64,000 bases of DNA from Allolobophora icterica (taxonomy: Eukaryota > Annelida > Clitellata > Crassiclitellata > Lumbricidae), in assembly GCA_963556255.1 (NCBI GenBank), contig OY744607.1, positions 49,026,846 to 49,090,845 on the forward strand, in the 5' to 3' direction. Made by a program: the position numbers and the translations under genes. The notes beneath the pieces were generated by a model. It saw only the letters and a program-made list of their open reading frames with translations. It did not search any database and had not been told where the DNA came from. Shown here in pieces: positions 11,160-50,335 of this stretch. Every line of letters begins with the position of its first letter. Positions within the stretch are counted from its first letter, which is position 1.

Positions 11160-13195
11160 TTTATTAGAATATAATTGAATTGTACTGCACACAATAATTA
11201 AGCAAAATAAAAAATTGCTAACATCATCAGTCTTACTAAATTACACATCAAACATTTATAAAAATTTCCACAAACTGAACAGCAATTTTGCCACAAAATT
11301 TAAACCATAATGCCCAAAATTTAAATAAATTCCTTCTGCAGTCTCGTACCCAGATCATATATCAACTTTTAACATCTAAAGCCTGCACAAAGAACTAGTT
11401 ATTAACAGCAGTTAACACAAATTTATACAAATTCTGTTCGAACCCAGAGACTAAAACAATTCTCTCCAAGTTTTGATCACAAATAAAATTCAGATCAATT
11501 ACATACGACTTGGCTTCACTGTTTTCATGATAAAAAAATGCAGTAGTACATTAACATAAATATGAATTATGTCCTAGTTAAACTACACAATTAACTGCAT
11601 TTTGATTTAATTTATTTACAAATATTATTATTAATTTGGCAACTTCTATAGTGCCAGTGTTCAATGCACAAGTCATCAACCAAAACCATGCCACAATCAG
11701 GTCAATATCCAGAAGATTAGTACACCAAGGCCGGGAGAGTGATATCGTGGACAAGCAATTTGGAAAGGATATGTAACAATTTGAAAAGCAGAAGTATATG
11801 TTTTATTTATTTGTGTAACTTATGCTACAGATTAAACTTTTCTCAGACATTATCCACCGATTGTTATTAATAGTATTTGCTATTAACGACATGCAGTTCT
11901 ATTAACATAAAGCTATTTAAAGAAGCACGTAAATTCACGATTTACGATGTCACAGAGTAAGTAAGTTCCCATAAGTTACCGGTAAGTGCACTCAAGTACA
12001 CCAGATTCTCGATACAATGCGCTTCATTACAACGCGAACTCTAGTATAACACTATCAGGAATATGGATCCCAAAGTTAAAAGCATCCTTAGAAAACGACC
12101 TCAACGTAACACAACCTCGTTAAAAGGTGTTTCTCAATATATGGCCACCAACCAAAACAGAAATGAAGGATGACATATGCATATATCTAGATATTTAATA
12201 TACTGCCTTCTTATACACTCCTGCATACATACTTATACATAATATTATGCAAACCAAACAGTGCAGCAAACTATCACACACATCCAGTTGGATATAGCAA
12301 CGTTCATATCTCTTCGTGAAAGCTTTGACGGAGATGTACTTTCTGACCCTGATTCTTATCAACCTCGACAGGAAGTAACTGCACGGTTACTGATATGTAC
12401 AAGGAGAGTATGTATGCATATATCTAGGCACTTTATATCGCCCCTTTTAGAAGTCGAGTGCACATTGCAAGTCAACAGAAACACCCAACGACTCCTAAGG
12501 AGTTTCTCTTGAAAAGACGCTTTACAGTTTTTTAATACAATTACGGTTTAATTAAGGTTTTTAATTAAAAACCTTAACTAAAACGTTTTGTTAAGGTTGC
12601 TACAGAGAGTATGGGCCAATAAAATCAAACAGTGATGCAATACAAATTGTTGTATATTTGTGACTCTATGGTTAGGAGAAGACATGATTCAAAAGTCCTT
12701 TCAACTCTGACCCTAATTAACTAATCCTACAAACACTGCATTAAAACAAGCCAGTTATCAGCTACCAGTTCATAATCAAGTTACCACGATCGTGTTACAA
12801 GCTAACAGTTTTGTAATATACAGATCAGACTCATGTTAATCAGATGAAACCCACGACACAAAGACAATAATCTTGATAACACAGGTTGTAGTCCAATCCA
12901 CACATTAAAACCAACAGAATAGTCTGACAGAGATCGAAACCCTGTAAGACAGAGTGTTATGTATATCGTGCTGCAAAGCCGGGCCATAAAAGCTCTCAAA
13001 AGAAGACCTGCGAAAAACGCTCCAGTGAAATAAAACACAATCTGGAGACAACAGAATCGAATACTTCCAAATCGACTCCTCATAAAAACAAACTCTGTCG
13101 TTTGACTCGTCAACAGAAACGTGACAACCAAGCATCCCTCAAAACTGATGAAACCAAATCCACAAAAGCGTCGGTCAAATCCTAATTTTCTGCAC
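11160..13195 (-). other. MOB2: Probable MOB2 3' UTR with candidate poly(A) signals
   Basis: AT-rich, no coding signal. A minus-strand AATAAA at 11160-11165 is followed by a GT-rich stretch (GTTGTTTTTGTGTT), the classic arrangement; another AATAAA lies near 11802-11810. Parts match dispersed repeats: 11620-11720 resembles 33622-33720, and 12335-12500 resembles 14190-14330. A 26-bp palindrome lies at 12553-12578. The transcript end is an inference. Confidence 0.4.
12553..12578. repeat. 26-bp perfect palindrome in the MOB2 3' flank
   Basis: TTAAGGTTTTTAA and its exact reverse complement. In RNA it would form a hairpin only with strain at the centre. Confidence 0.7.
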
Positions 13196-39686
<26,491 letters not shown>

Positions 39687-40030
39687 GATTTCTACTAAAT
39701 CCCGTCACCCAGTCAGCGTAGAGGTCACGACTCGAACCCTCAGATGCCACACAGAAAGGCAAGGGTCTATCCCAAAGACCCAAACGGACGCAACAGGTCG
39801 CTAATTCGCAGCTGGAGAAACTGCGCTTTGAAAACCACGCAAAACGTGACACAAGTAGTTTCACAATCGGCTAGGAGCGCAGCTCATGTAAGTCAACGTT
39901 GCTTAAATAACACAGGCTGCAGCCCAACGTTGTCGCGAATGCTAAATAAAGAAACGCGCCGCTGGAACCGGTGCGTGCGCGCGTGAAAGGCAATTGGTAC
40001 CAAACGCCAGCCAGCCGCAGGCCGACGACA
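39687..40030 (-). promoter_or_regulatory. CpG-rich MOB2 upstream region
   Basis: Immediately upstream of the MOB2 ATG the sequence is unusually rich in CG dinucleotides (runs such as GCGTGCGCGCGTGAAAG near 39970) compared with its AT-rich surroundings. It should hold the 5' UTR and probably the promoter. No TATA box is evident. Confidence 0.35.
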
Positions 40031-40444
40031 GATAGGGCAAGTTGGAAATTTTATCGCCAGATAATTATTGTTAACAAGCAATGCAGGGGCCTAACTGTGG
40101 AAAAAACGTCCTGCTTTCAGAAGAATGATGTCGTTAAGCCGTTGGAATCCATGCTTACCGCAAGAATTTCATTGTGACAGCGCCTTAAAAAGCTAACGAA
40201 GGCCCTAGGTCGCCTGATTACGGCGATTGGATCTTGACATGGGACCGATATCACCCACCGCCTATCGATTATGCTTTGACTGAGTGCCTGTGAAGAAGCT
40301 TGTTGCCGCGATTTCTTTTTTAGGCGCTGTAGAAATCTTGAGATTACGATTACCATTAGGCAGTGGTTAAATTGCTCATACAGAGGTGGTGGGTCTCTAA
40401 ATATTTGCAAATCCAAAACACCTACGGCTAATCCTAGATTACAA

Positions 40445-40714
40445 CAGGGACGTCATTTCAGCTTTATCCAGGGGGAGGCAAAAAGAGGTTAAAAAATTTC
40501 CCGCGCTGACGCGCGAAACTTTTTTCCACCTCTTTTCGTGTTTCTTTTAAAATGCTGTGTATTTAGTCTACATGTGCAAAACTGTAAGCCAATGTTGCAA
40601 ATAAGTCTTTCTTTCCTTTTTACCCCTTTCTTCTTCCCCCTCTTCTTTCTTATATTTTTTTCCAAAACTCAGAGGGGGCAAATGCCCCCTCCCTCCCCCC
40701 AAACGACGTCCCTG
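40445..40714. mobile_element. hAT-type MITE (CAGGGACGTC ends), copy A
   Basis: Ends CAGGGACGTCATTT and ACGACGTCCCTG; flanks GATTACAA / ATTTACAA are an imperfect 8-bp duplication. Closely related to 57292-57552. It lies about 760 bp upstream of the MOB2 ATG. Confidence 0.75.
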
Positions 40715-41084
40715 ATTTACAACATGCATGAAACACGACACATCACCGATAATTGAAAGCAAAAACATTAACAATTAAGATTGAAACATAATATTACTTT
40801 ACAATGTTTACATAATAGGCCTATGTTACAGAAGATTATAGGCTTTGATCGACATGTCAATGCAATAACTTACAAAGCACATAATGAACAAATACCAATA
40901 ATTACGATGCAGACTACTTTCAAATTGAAGAGCCCAGTAAGTAAAGCAGTCTGACTATAGCGTTAGATCATAACATATGTAAACCCAGTGAAAAGCTGAA
41001 AATTAAGCACGAGGCCCAAGTATAGTTTTCTATGATCCTAGTGAATATAGAACCGCACTGTGAGGCTGACGAACGCTAATCTGA

Positions 41085-41205
41085 TCTTCGGTGGTGGATC
41101 TCCCTATTGAGGTGACGGGTCTCCCTTCTTAGGTGGCGGATCTCATAATTTGGGTGGTGGGTCTCACAATGCAGGTGGCATGAGATCCGCCACCTACATT
41201 ACGGA
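41085..41205 (+). repeat. Short tandem repeat (GGTGGCGGATCTC units)
   Basis: Four or five units of about 24 bp, partly inverted at the end (GAGATCCGCCACC). Confidence 0.6.
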
Positions 41206-41640
41206 GCAGAAAGGTTTTGGAAGGAATTTCATATACCTGCAGGACAGTGCTCCAGCTCACCGAGCCAGAGAAACTGTGGATCTGCTGTCAATAGAAACTC
41301 CATATTTTATTTCACCACTGTTTGGCCCCCAATAGCCCTGATCTCAATCCGCTCGACTACAAGATGTGAAACATCCTTCAAGAACATGTCTATTAAACCC
41401 GCGTACCCGACGTTGATCATCTCAAACAGCGAGTTGTTAGGAATTTCCATTTTGAGCAAGGGATTGTTGATCGTGCAAACAACGAATGACGAGATCACCT
41501 TAAAGATGTATTCGAGCTAATGGCGGCATTTTTAACATCAACTTTAAAGAACAACATTTGACTCAGATTAACTTTAAATGTTGATGTCTTTATGTTTTTG
41601 TTGATTTGTAAAGTTTAATAAAAAAAATTAGAAATGAATT
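41205..41640 (+). pseudogene. Mariner-like transposase remnant
   Basis: LQDSAPAHRARETVDLLS, then (after a frameshift) NSPDLNPLDYKMW-like residues, matching the second and third acidic motifs of a DD34D mariner transposase, then a C-terminal segment to a stop near 41520. The N-terminal half is absent. GGGACACAGTG near 41830 may be part of its terminal repeat. Confidence 0.7.
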
Positions 41641-41959
41641 TTTACATGTTGCAAAGTTCTAATTTTATTTGTCCAAATTTGAGTGTGCATAACTTTGGAC
41701 GCTGTTGATAGAATTTGATGAAATTTTCGGAAAATGTTGATAATTTATTCCTCTTTCAATCTAGAAATTTCAATGAATTATGTTTAGAACTGATAGATTT
41801 ATTGTCAAAACAAAATGGGTATTAGTTCAATTGGGACACAGTGTATGAAGATAAGCATAAAGAGGTATAGAGAAGACTCGTAGACTTCTATAGGGCCTAT
41901 TACTACAATACGGGTAGTTTTTCCAATGATCGCAAGTCACTGTACACGCTTAATGTCAG

Positions 41960-42060
41960 TGTCGGCTCTTAGTCGCTTTTCCTGTTGGTCATCGCGGGCC
42001 ACACGACGACTCGTCGCGGGCCGGATTTGGCCCGCGGGCCGGACGTTGTGCACCACTGAT
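41960..42060. mobile_element. hAT-type element end
   Basis: GCGGGCCGGATTTGGCCCGC and GTTGTGCACCACTG resemble the end of a hAT transposon. The partner end was not identified. Confidence 0.35.
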
Positions 42061-42109
42061 TTAAAGGCAGTATAAATGGCGACGAAGAACAGTTTGTTTT
42101 ACTAGTTAA

Positions 42110-42135
42110 ATTAATAAAGAATATTCTTTATTAAT
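42110..42135. promoter_or_regulatory. Perfect 26-bp palindrome with AATAAA on both strands; candidate caspase poly(A) signal
   Basis: ATTAATAAAGAAT and its exact reverse complement meet at the centre. The minus-strand AATAAA (42127-42132) is about 355 bp past the caspase stop and could end that transcript. The same palindrome offers AATAAA on the plus strand. Function is inferred from position only. Confidence 0.4.
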
Positions 42136-42486
42136 CCAATTGCGAACCGCATTTTGGTGTACATAAAAAATATTTAAAAATCACACTATCGGCCCTGCAA
42201 AACTGACAGTGACGAAACATATAGGCCTACAGTGTAGTACAGAGAGTAATATGCCAAGTTATGAATACAGAATCATAGTTTAAAATGTTTCCCTCGTGAG
42301 ACTGTCAGCCGAAGGAATGGCTTGGTCATGGGCTCGGAGTCGGAGCGCATGTTAAAATTAGACTACAACATGACAATCTAGGCAGACGTGCACGGCTTCA
42401 ATTAAAGCTAGCAACAAGTCGAAGGCGTCCGTCTGCATATGAAACGACCTGAGCAGCGGTAGCCTGTGATTTCGTGGAAGAAGAGT

Positions 42487-42582
42487 CTAAATCACAAAAT
42501 AGACTTTTCGGAGGAGACTGCTTATCTGTTGTCCCAGTTGCCTTCCTGTTTCGAAATGCAGTTTATGGACAAGATCCAAGGC
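42487..42582 (-). CDS. Caspase exon 9: C terminus
   Basis: Residues 468-498 and stop TAG at 42487-42489. QQISSLLRKVYFVI resembles the family's closing LRKKLYF strand. Acceptor ATTGCACAG, entry phase 0. Confidence 0.86.
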   Translation of the reverse strand, partial: ALDLVHKLHFETGRQLGQQISSLLRKVYFVI

Positions 42583-45500
42583 CTGTGCAATAATGAACGT
42601 AGACAAAACGAACGATTAGTAAAACTATTTCATTTAAGCTTTTGATTATTTCTGTATTTGTTTTACCTGATTCATTTATTATGCGGCACTATCTAATGAC
42701 AAAGCATCAATCGATGGCGCTGATGATTTATTCAATGTCCCTACACAGCTAGTAACCATCTTACAGGAGGGTCGAACACCTAATCTCCTCGTTACAAGGC
42801 TACCGATTTGTGTATTTAGCTAACACATTTTCTAAGCAGAAAGGCATCAATCGATGGCTCTGAAAATCAATTGTGCGTTAAAGTCCGTATACCATCTCAA
42901 GTGAGGCTCGAATCTGCAACATCACGTTACAAACTAATCGCCTAATTCTGAGACAATCCTTTGGGCAGACTACTTATCAATGCATCCGAAGACTATAGTC
43001 TCATGTCCCGGAAGTGACACAATTTCTGGTTGATTTTGGCAAACCATTGTTCTTGCTTTCTGCTTAAGAGAATGGCAGCATAAAAGTTTATAAAAGAATA
43101 ATGTTATTGACTTAAAGAGAGTAAGACGTAAGAGATTAAAGAAACAACGAGTAAAAAAGAATGAACTAATGAACGAACGAGCAAATTAATTAACATAATT
43201 TATTAATTAAATATTTGTGTCAATTGTGTGTTCGTAATCTTCGTATACTATGGTGTGTTCGTAATCTCGAGATTTCTACAGTGCCAAGAGAAAGCTAAGT
43301 GGGACAACCAGCCAGTGTTCAGTCAAAAATCGGTAAGGTCAGATTCGGTTCAAGGTCAAGATTCAAGGTTCAGGCTTGCAGTCAATCAAATGATTACGGT
43401 AGATGGTGTATGGAATTGGATTCGCGATGAGATATAGGGAGAAGTTTTGTGGAAGAGGTGTGAGTGACAGGACTGTACAGGTATTGCAAGAGAAATTTAT
43501 ATGATTTAGATCAGATTATGTTGATGAAGATACCTCAGTCACCATGGATTGGACATCTTCTTTGTGCGCCTTCTCTGTGAAGACTTGGAGCAGATATCGG
43601 ATGAAGAAAGTTCCCTCGCGCTCTCTGTACGCAAAGTCACCTTCACAGACGAAGAAATGCACTCAACGCGTTTATAACCTTTTAGCAAATTTATTTCCAT
43701 TTGTATGAACTAATCTAAATTATTTAGTTGCATTTGTTAAGATCATGTGTGATGTGCTTTCGGGAGCACACAAAACTTAAAAGGTGCTATATAAATGTCT
43801 TAATACATTCATATTAGGCCTACATACACGTACATAGCATTTGGTCGTAAATCGCATTTGACAGCCGTTAGGGTATTTACTATGCAAAGCATTCACTGCT
43901 ATTAGATTCATTGCAGTTAGTAAGGTTCAGGCTTGGAGTCTGTCTCCAGCAGCTAATTTTCTTCTAGCACATACTAGCACACTTGACCAGTGATGGGCAA
44001 TAGTTAACTAAAAAGTTGCTAACTTTAAGTTTAACTAAAAAAATTTAGTTAAGGAAGAAGTTTAACTAGAAAAAAGTAGTTTAGTTAAAACCATAGTTTA
44101 TCTAAACAATTTAGTTGCTAACTAAAACGTTTAACTAAAAAATCAGCAATATGCATCTAATTTTCCACAGTGAACATTGAACACTGTCAGCAAAAAACAT
44201 TTTAACACTGCATGGTTTTAGCATTAACAGCCTGTGCTCTCAAAGGTTCACCAGTCACTCTAGTACAGAGTAAAACGGGGAGGCGACCTGACCGACGTCT
44301 CTGTTGAGCGTAGACTCGGATCCGACCTGGGCTGGTGAACCAAAGTCCTCCGTGCCCACCTTCTCGTGGTGCGGACCGTTGGTACCCTTCCTAGGAAGGG
44401 GAACGAACGGGCACGGCAGGCAAAACCAGGGGAAGGCAATGGCAAACCACCCCTGTTAACTTGCCAAGAAAATCGTCATGAGACACACTAAGCCAAAAAC
44501 GGTGATAGTTGCAACGAACGAATCAATACGAGAGGAGATTGGAGTTGAGAATGAAGAGAAAACAAACTGCGACAAGAATGAAGCTAAGGTTCTTTGGACA
44601 TGTTATGCGATCTGATGGTCTGGAGAAGGAAATGATGCTGGCGTGCGGTGAGGGGAGGAGAAGACTGGGTCGCCCAAGGAGGAGATGGATGGATGAGATA
44701 CAAGATGTAACTGGCATGAATTTGGCGGAATTGAGAGACTTGTCATCGAATAGGAGACGGTGGAGTGTGTTCACCAGGACGATCGCTAGAGCTCCACGAG
44801 CTGACAGCACAGGGTGACAGGGTGCTCTCAAATTCATACACTACTTACAGTACACATGTAACTGTATGCCAGAACAGTACAAATTGCACAGTTTGAAGGT
44901 GAAATTGTCATTGACGCTTTGCATTATTTATTACAGTTCACTTAACGTCTTTCATTGTGAAAATGTTTGTCGTAAAAAGTTGGAAAAAAGTTGGAAAAAG
45001 TTTAACTACTTTTTTAGGTTAATTAACTAATTTCCAAAATCAGTTGCCAACTTTAGTTAAACCATTTTTTTAGTTGGAAAATAGTTTTAGTTTAACTAAA
45101 AGAAATAGTTTAGTGCCCATCACTGCACTTGACGTCGCTTAGGCCTAGGCCTACTTTAGAAAGTGTAAGCCCACCTTCAACGGTTGCATAGAAAACAGCT
45201 ATATTTGCTTTGCGATGGTGAGGCACGGATGCCGTCCGTGAGGCATTCTCGCCGTCAGTGCTACTCAAATTGGCTTCCACTTCCGGGTCAGTGTCATCAA
45301 GGTTCAAATTTTCCATTTCCAGGACGGGTGCTATTCCGTCCGTCCGTCCACCAACTACACGTATAGCAAAAACAAACTTTTATAAAATAAATAAGATTAC
45401 ATCCCCTTTCATTACGTATTTCTATAGCGCTACACTCGTCATGCATAAGACACATGAAGGCAATCGCTGTCTCTTTTCAGCTGGTATAGCACACCTCAAT

Positions 45501-48500
45501 TTGATCTAATCTATTGACTTCCATAGCGCCGGTATGATAATGCACAAGACTTCAAGTGAAACCTGGTTAAAAATCGTAATTCGTCGATTCTGGTCGATAT
45601 CAAATAGCTGAGAGAAATCAGAACGACGACGACCATAGGCGTATACTCTGGGGGGGGGGGGGGCAACCGGGGCACGTGCCCCCCAATAATTGAAGAGCCG
45701 GGGCAATGGCCGCAAAAATCGAGAGCAGAATTTCTTCAAATACTAAAATATTATGTTTCAATATAAACAAATTTCTTCAGAAACAGAAAAACAGAGACAC
45801 AGAACTGAAATACTATCAGAAATTCATAATGAAAACAAAGATTTATTTTTATGTTCAATATCTTCAATATGAAACAAATTTACGTGTAAACAAAACGCCC
45901 CATTTCATACGCATTAACGTAATACCGGAAGTCTCTGCTGGCTGTCCAGACCAGAGGTGAAAAATGTTTTCTTCGGATTTTGGTTTTAAAAAAATAAAAC
46001 CACAATTTTTTTTTATTTAGAAAAATAAATTTCTTACTTTTGTAGGAGTTATTTTAATAACATTGATTTAATGATTTTGAATTTTCGGAAATCGCAACTG
46101 AATTAAACTGTTGGAGCTCTTGCTCATGCCATTTTTCATGATTTTTATGATCCGAAATCCGAAAATCTTAAAAACAACCAAAACAACATAAACCATAAAA
46201 ACCAAAAAAAACAACAAAAAACTGATCATCTTGAAAAAACTTGTTTTTTGCATCTCTGGTCCAGACCCCATGCCCCTCCAATCTTTTGGACAAGTTTACG
46301 CCAGTGACGACGACGATAGGTGAGCAGGCTGGAATACATGAGTCTGATGGACATTATAACGAGATCAGGGATGCCCAGAACTGTACAGAGAATTCCAAGG
46401 CTTTGTACCAGCCATAGAGAACGAAAGCCCAACACTGCCATACTGCAAGGCACCACAAGAGCCAAATTGGCGTCGAAGCATCTCGATTGTGTTTCAACTA
46501 ACATGAAAACGTTACGAGAGAGATACTGACAGTGCGTCTGATTTGAAAATAGTAGGCGGGTTGAAAATCGATCGCGCTGGATCGAATAGGCGAGCGATAT
46601 GCGGTCGACCTCGGGAGCTCTTGTGTACATCGTAATTTGTGTATCGTATTCGTAATTTTTCGAATCGCTGCATAAAGTACCCACCTAGTAGGCCTATCTC
46701 ACTTCAGTTCCGTTATCTGAGTAGGTCTCTTGAAGAGGCGCTATATAAATTCTCAGAATGAATGAATGAATGAACATTCGCTAGAAACCTACCATTGACG
46801 TAAGATGACGTGTGACGGCTGATTTCACAACGTTGGTTGTTCGGATTCTGACAATTTCAATCAACCAACTTCGGCATAGGTTGAACACTCATTTTTAGCT
46901 TGACCTTTCAGCCGGCAATCCATTCGAATTTTATTGGCGTGCTTTCTGCAGGACTTTCAGTAAATTTGTTTCACAGTCCGACGGTTTTCGACTACATCAC
47001 ATCGAACGAGTCGCCTAATTCCATGACAGATACATGCTCAGCTCTACATTATTATTCGACTTGCTCATCTTCACGGCCATTGTTGTTTAAAATAATTTTC
47101 GAAATTGGTTATGTAACGGATGAAATCACGCGGCATGAGGTGTCGGCAATGCTGTTTTGGCCAATCATATTGCACGAAATTGATCAGTCAGCAATAATTA
47201 GGACAGGTCACGGCACGCATTTACCGCCAGGGGCTTCTATCCCTATTCAGGGTGGGCGCAAGTTGAGCCCAGTGAAAAACAGGGGGAAAGTATTTCTTTT
47301 CAATTTTATCACACTCCCTACAAGTTACAGTCTTACAGTCTTACAGAGTCTTTGCTCACAGTTCTGTGCAGGGCCTACTACATAGGGGGGGGGGGGGTGG
47401 GGAGGAAGCAGACTGCTTTCAATTTGTGCCAGAGGGAAAGTTCCCCTCCAGTGAAATGGATGTTTCTGTTCCACTGACAGTGCTGACTCAGGCCAGCAAA
47501 ATGCTTTGTCCTGCAACATCCAAGGACTGAACGTTTTAGATTACCTCCCACAAATTACGCCTATGCTTAGTTTACAGTGTCCAAGCAGTGTTATTATAGT
47601 GTATCATTATTACTTGTTTTTCTTTAGCTATTGACCATTATGTTCCGGTATTTTTCTGTTGATGTAGGATGCCAAGAAAGCTTAAAAATTGAAAAAAGCG
47701 TTCACAATCCTGTTGATTAAGGGCAGGAATGGTACAGGAATGGTAAAAGGAGAGGGATAAGGGGCGAGGGATGGGGTGGGAGGGGTAGGGGAGGAAGGGA
47801 AGGCGAGGTATGGAAGGGCTTTACAGTAAGTCGGGATTGCTTCCAGCTTATAGGGTGTTCTGTGAAAGAGGGGGGAGGAAAGGGATTGAGCCCGGTTGTT
47901 TAGGGGGGATAGAATCCACTGTTTACCGCTGCCGCAAGTAAGTAAATTAAGTAATCTCAATTAGGTAAATAAAATAATTGTCTGGCTCCAGGTTCGTCTA
48001 TCGTCTTGGAGTCTAACTCAAACTCAGCGAGCGACGACAGACTGTCACCGACGGTGAGAAGCCTTCGGCTAGGCGAGTGGTAAATCGCTCGCCGGTACCT
48101 CTGCTAGGCGAGCGACCAAGAAGAGCGATCGATCGCTCGCCTTAAATCAGACGCACTGGATACTGAGGTTGTAATGTAATGTAGATAATGTAATGTTTAG
48201 CCTACATTAACAATACAATACCAGAGCGGCAGGCTTGAATGAAGACTAGTTTCGGTTTTCCAGCAAATTGCTGACAACGTTCCCCATCTAACAGATCAAC
48301 GATGTCCTTCGTCAGAAGGGTTCTGCCGTCCACTCCATAGATTTCTCCATTTATTCCGTGAGACATAAAGAACAGAATCAAGACATCGAAGTCCTTCAGG
48401 TCTTTGCTTAGCTCATCTGTCAACGTCTGTCTCATTTGCTGTATGACAGTGAGAAATATCACTAGCTATACTTTTACCTTCCCATGCACAAAAATTGCAC

Positions 48501-50247
48501 ATTCATGTTGTCCTTGCAGAGAATCCAACAAAAATGAACTGGACTTGCAGTTAAATATGATGAATCTGAAGACGTCTCTAATTTCCTAAATAATTGCTCA
48601 ATGACTTCACGTAAGCAGTTAAACGCCACATTTCGAATGGCGAAATTACAAGCCTGCCTTCAGTAGGCGATACGCAACAAAGCTTTAAGTCGACTCTAAA
48701 TGGGACACAGATATATATGTATATTCTGTAGGCCAAAATACCCCTACCTACCGATGCTAATAAGGACATCAGTTACGGATAGTACTTCTGATATATTCGT
48801 ATCTTTGCACCGGAATCCATACGGTTACAGGGTTTACGTTAACATAATTGAAGGGCTTGCAGCAATAACCAGGTATGTCTGATTTTTTGAGTTTTGGGAA
48901 AATGGCTTCAAAGATTTGACACTTCAAACTGTTGTATCTAAGCCATTTTACGAGATATCGACAAGCTGTTTGAAGCACCATGTCAGTTATTATTGTCTTT
49001 CACGAAATTGTTACATAATGCAATGTAAAAGATAACTTAAATGTTTTTTTCACGACATTTTGCTTCATACCTGGTTATTGACACTCAATAGCCCAGTATG
49101 AAGCAAAATCGTCTGCTGTTAGTCGACATACCTTATTCTTGCACCAAATGGTGACTAGCACGCAGTACAAATTAATCGTGCAATAAAAAGGTAAGTCATC
49201 ATAGCTACATTACAGTAAGAAAAAAATAACGCAAATTCAGTGAATTGTAGAGTAAGTAAGAGACAATAACCGGGTATGTCAAATAACCTGATTATTGCCC
49301 CCGGCTTTAATACAAAGATTACAAGAAAAAACGGCAACTTTTGTTATCATACCGGGTTATTGCATTGGAATAATGCTGCCAGCTGCTAAAATACATATGT
49401 CGACATACTGTTTTATCCAAAAGCCAATTAAAAAATAATCAGATTTGCACCAAATTTTCAGGGTATATAGAATACAATGTTCCAAGCACGCTGGCAAACT
49501 TTTTCACATAAACCAGTTATGTCGACATACCTGGTTATTGAGGCAAGCCCTTCAATTGTGTTCCATACTAAATTGTTCAAAATTTAATACGGACGCATTG
49601 ATTATAGCCTAAGTCCAGCGAAGAAGAGATTCTAACCTCTGAAGTCAAACTGCTGTAAACATTGGTTTGGAATTTCAGCTTGCCCTTGAAGAAATTTTTC
49701 AGATTTGCTTCATCGTATTCCGTTCCGTGTCGCGCGTCGTGTGTTGTGAAGTACCTGTTGCTGAAGATAAGAACTCGACCCTTGACGACGCCATTGGAGA
49801 CAGCGTAGGCCTTCTGCAGAAGTGAACACGCACTCAGCAAGACAGTACAGTAATCTTTTACTAACGCTTAAATAACGCTCTCAACTTACAGTGATTATTG
49901 CAATAACAAAGAACATGCAGAAATAAGAAATGATGGCATACGACAGTCATTTGTTAGGCCTACCCAAACAACTCTGCTAGACAAAGTCGTTCAGCAAAGA
50001 CTCCGGTGGTTTTGACATGTAGAGACAATGCCAGTTGACCGAATTCCACACAATGCACTATATGCAAGATTGGATGGAAAAGAAACAAAGGAAGACCAAG
50101 AGTACGCTGGATAGACAATGGGAATTATTTATAAGTACCCATCAGTGCCATCACCGTCAAATGGCTGGCGTCAGGAACTGCTGCTGCTGCTGATTGTGAT
50201 GATGATGATGATGATGATAGAGGTGGTGGTGGTGGTGGTGGTGCTTG

Positions 50248-50335
<88 letters not shown>

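Noticed and set aside
46226..46684. 152-aa minus-strand ORF with a hydrophobic segment
   Set aside because: Its last 26 residues are hAT copy 3 sequence, no family was recognised, and it lies inside a caspase intron; kept only as a note.
46900..47385. 161-aa plus-strand ORF
   Set aside because: No recognisable domain, and the composition looks like noncoding sequence; no supporting splice or promoter signals.
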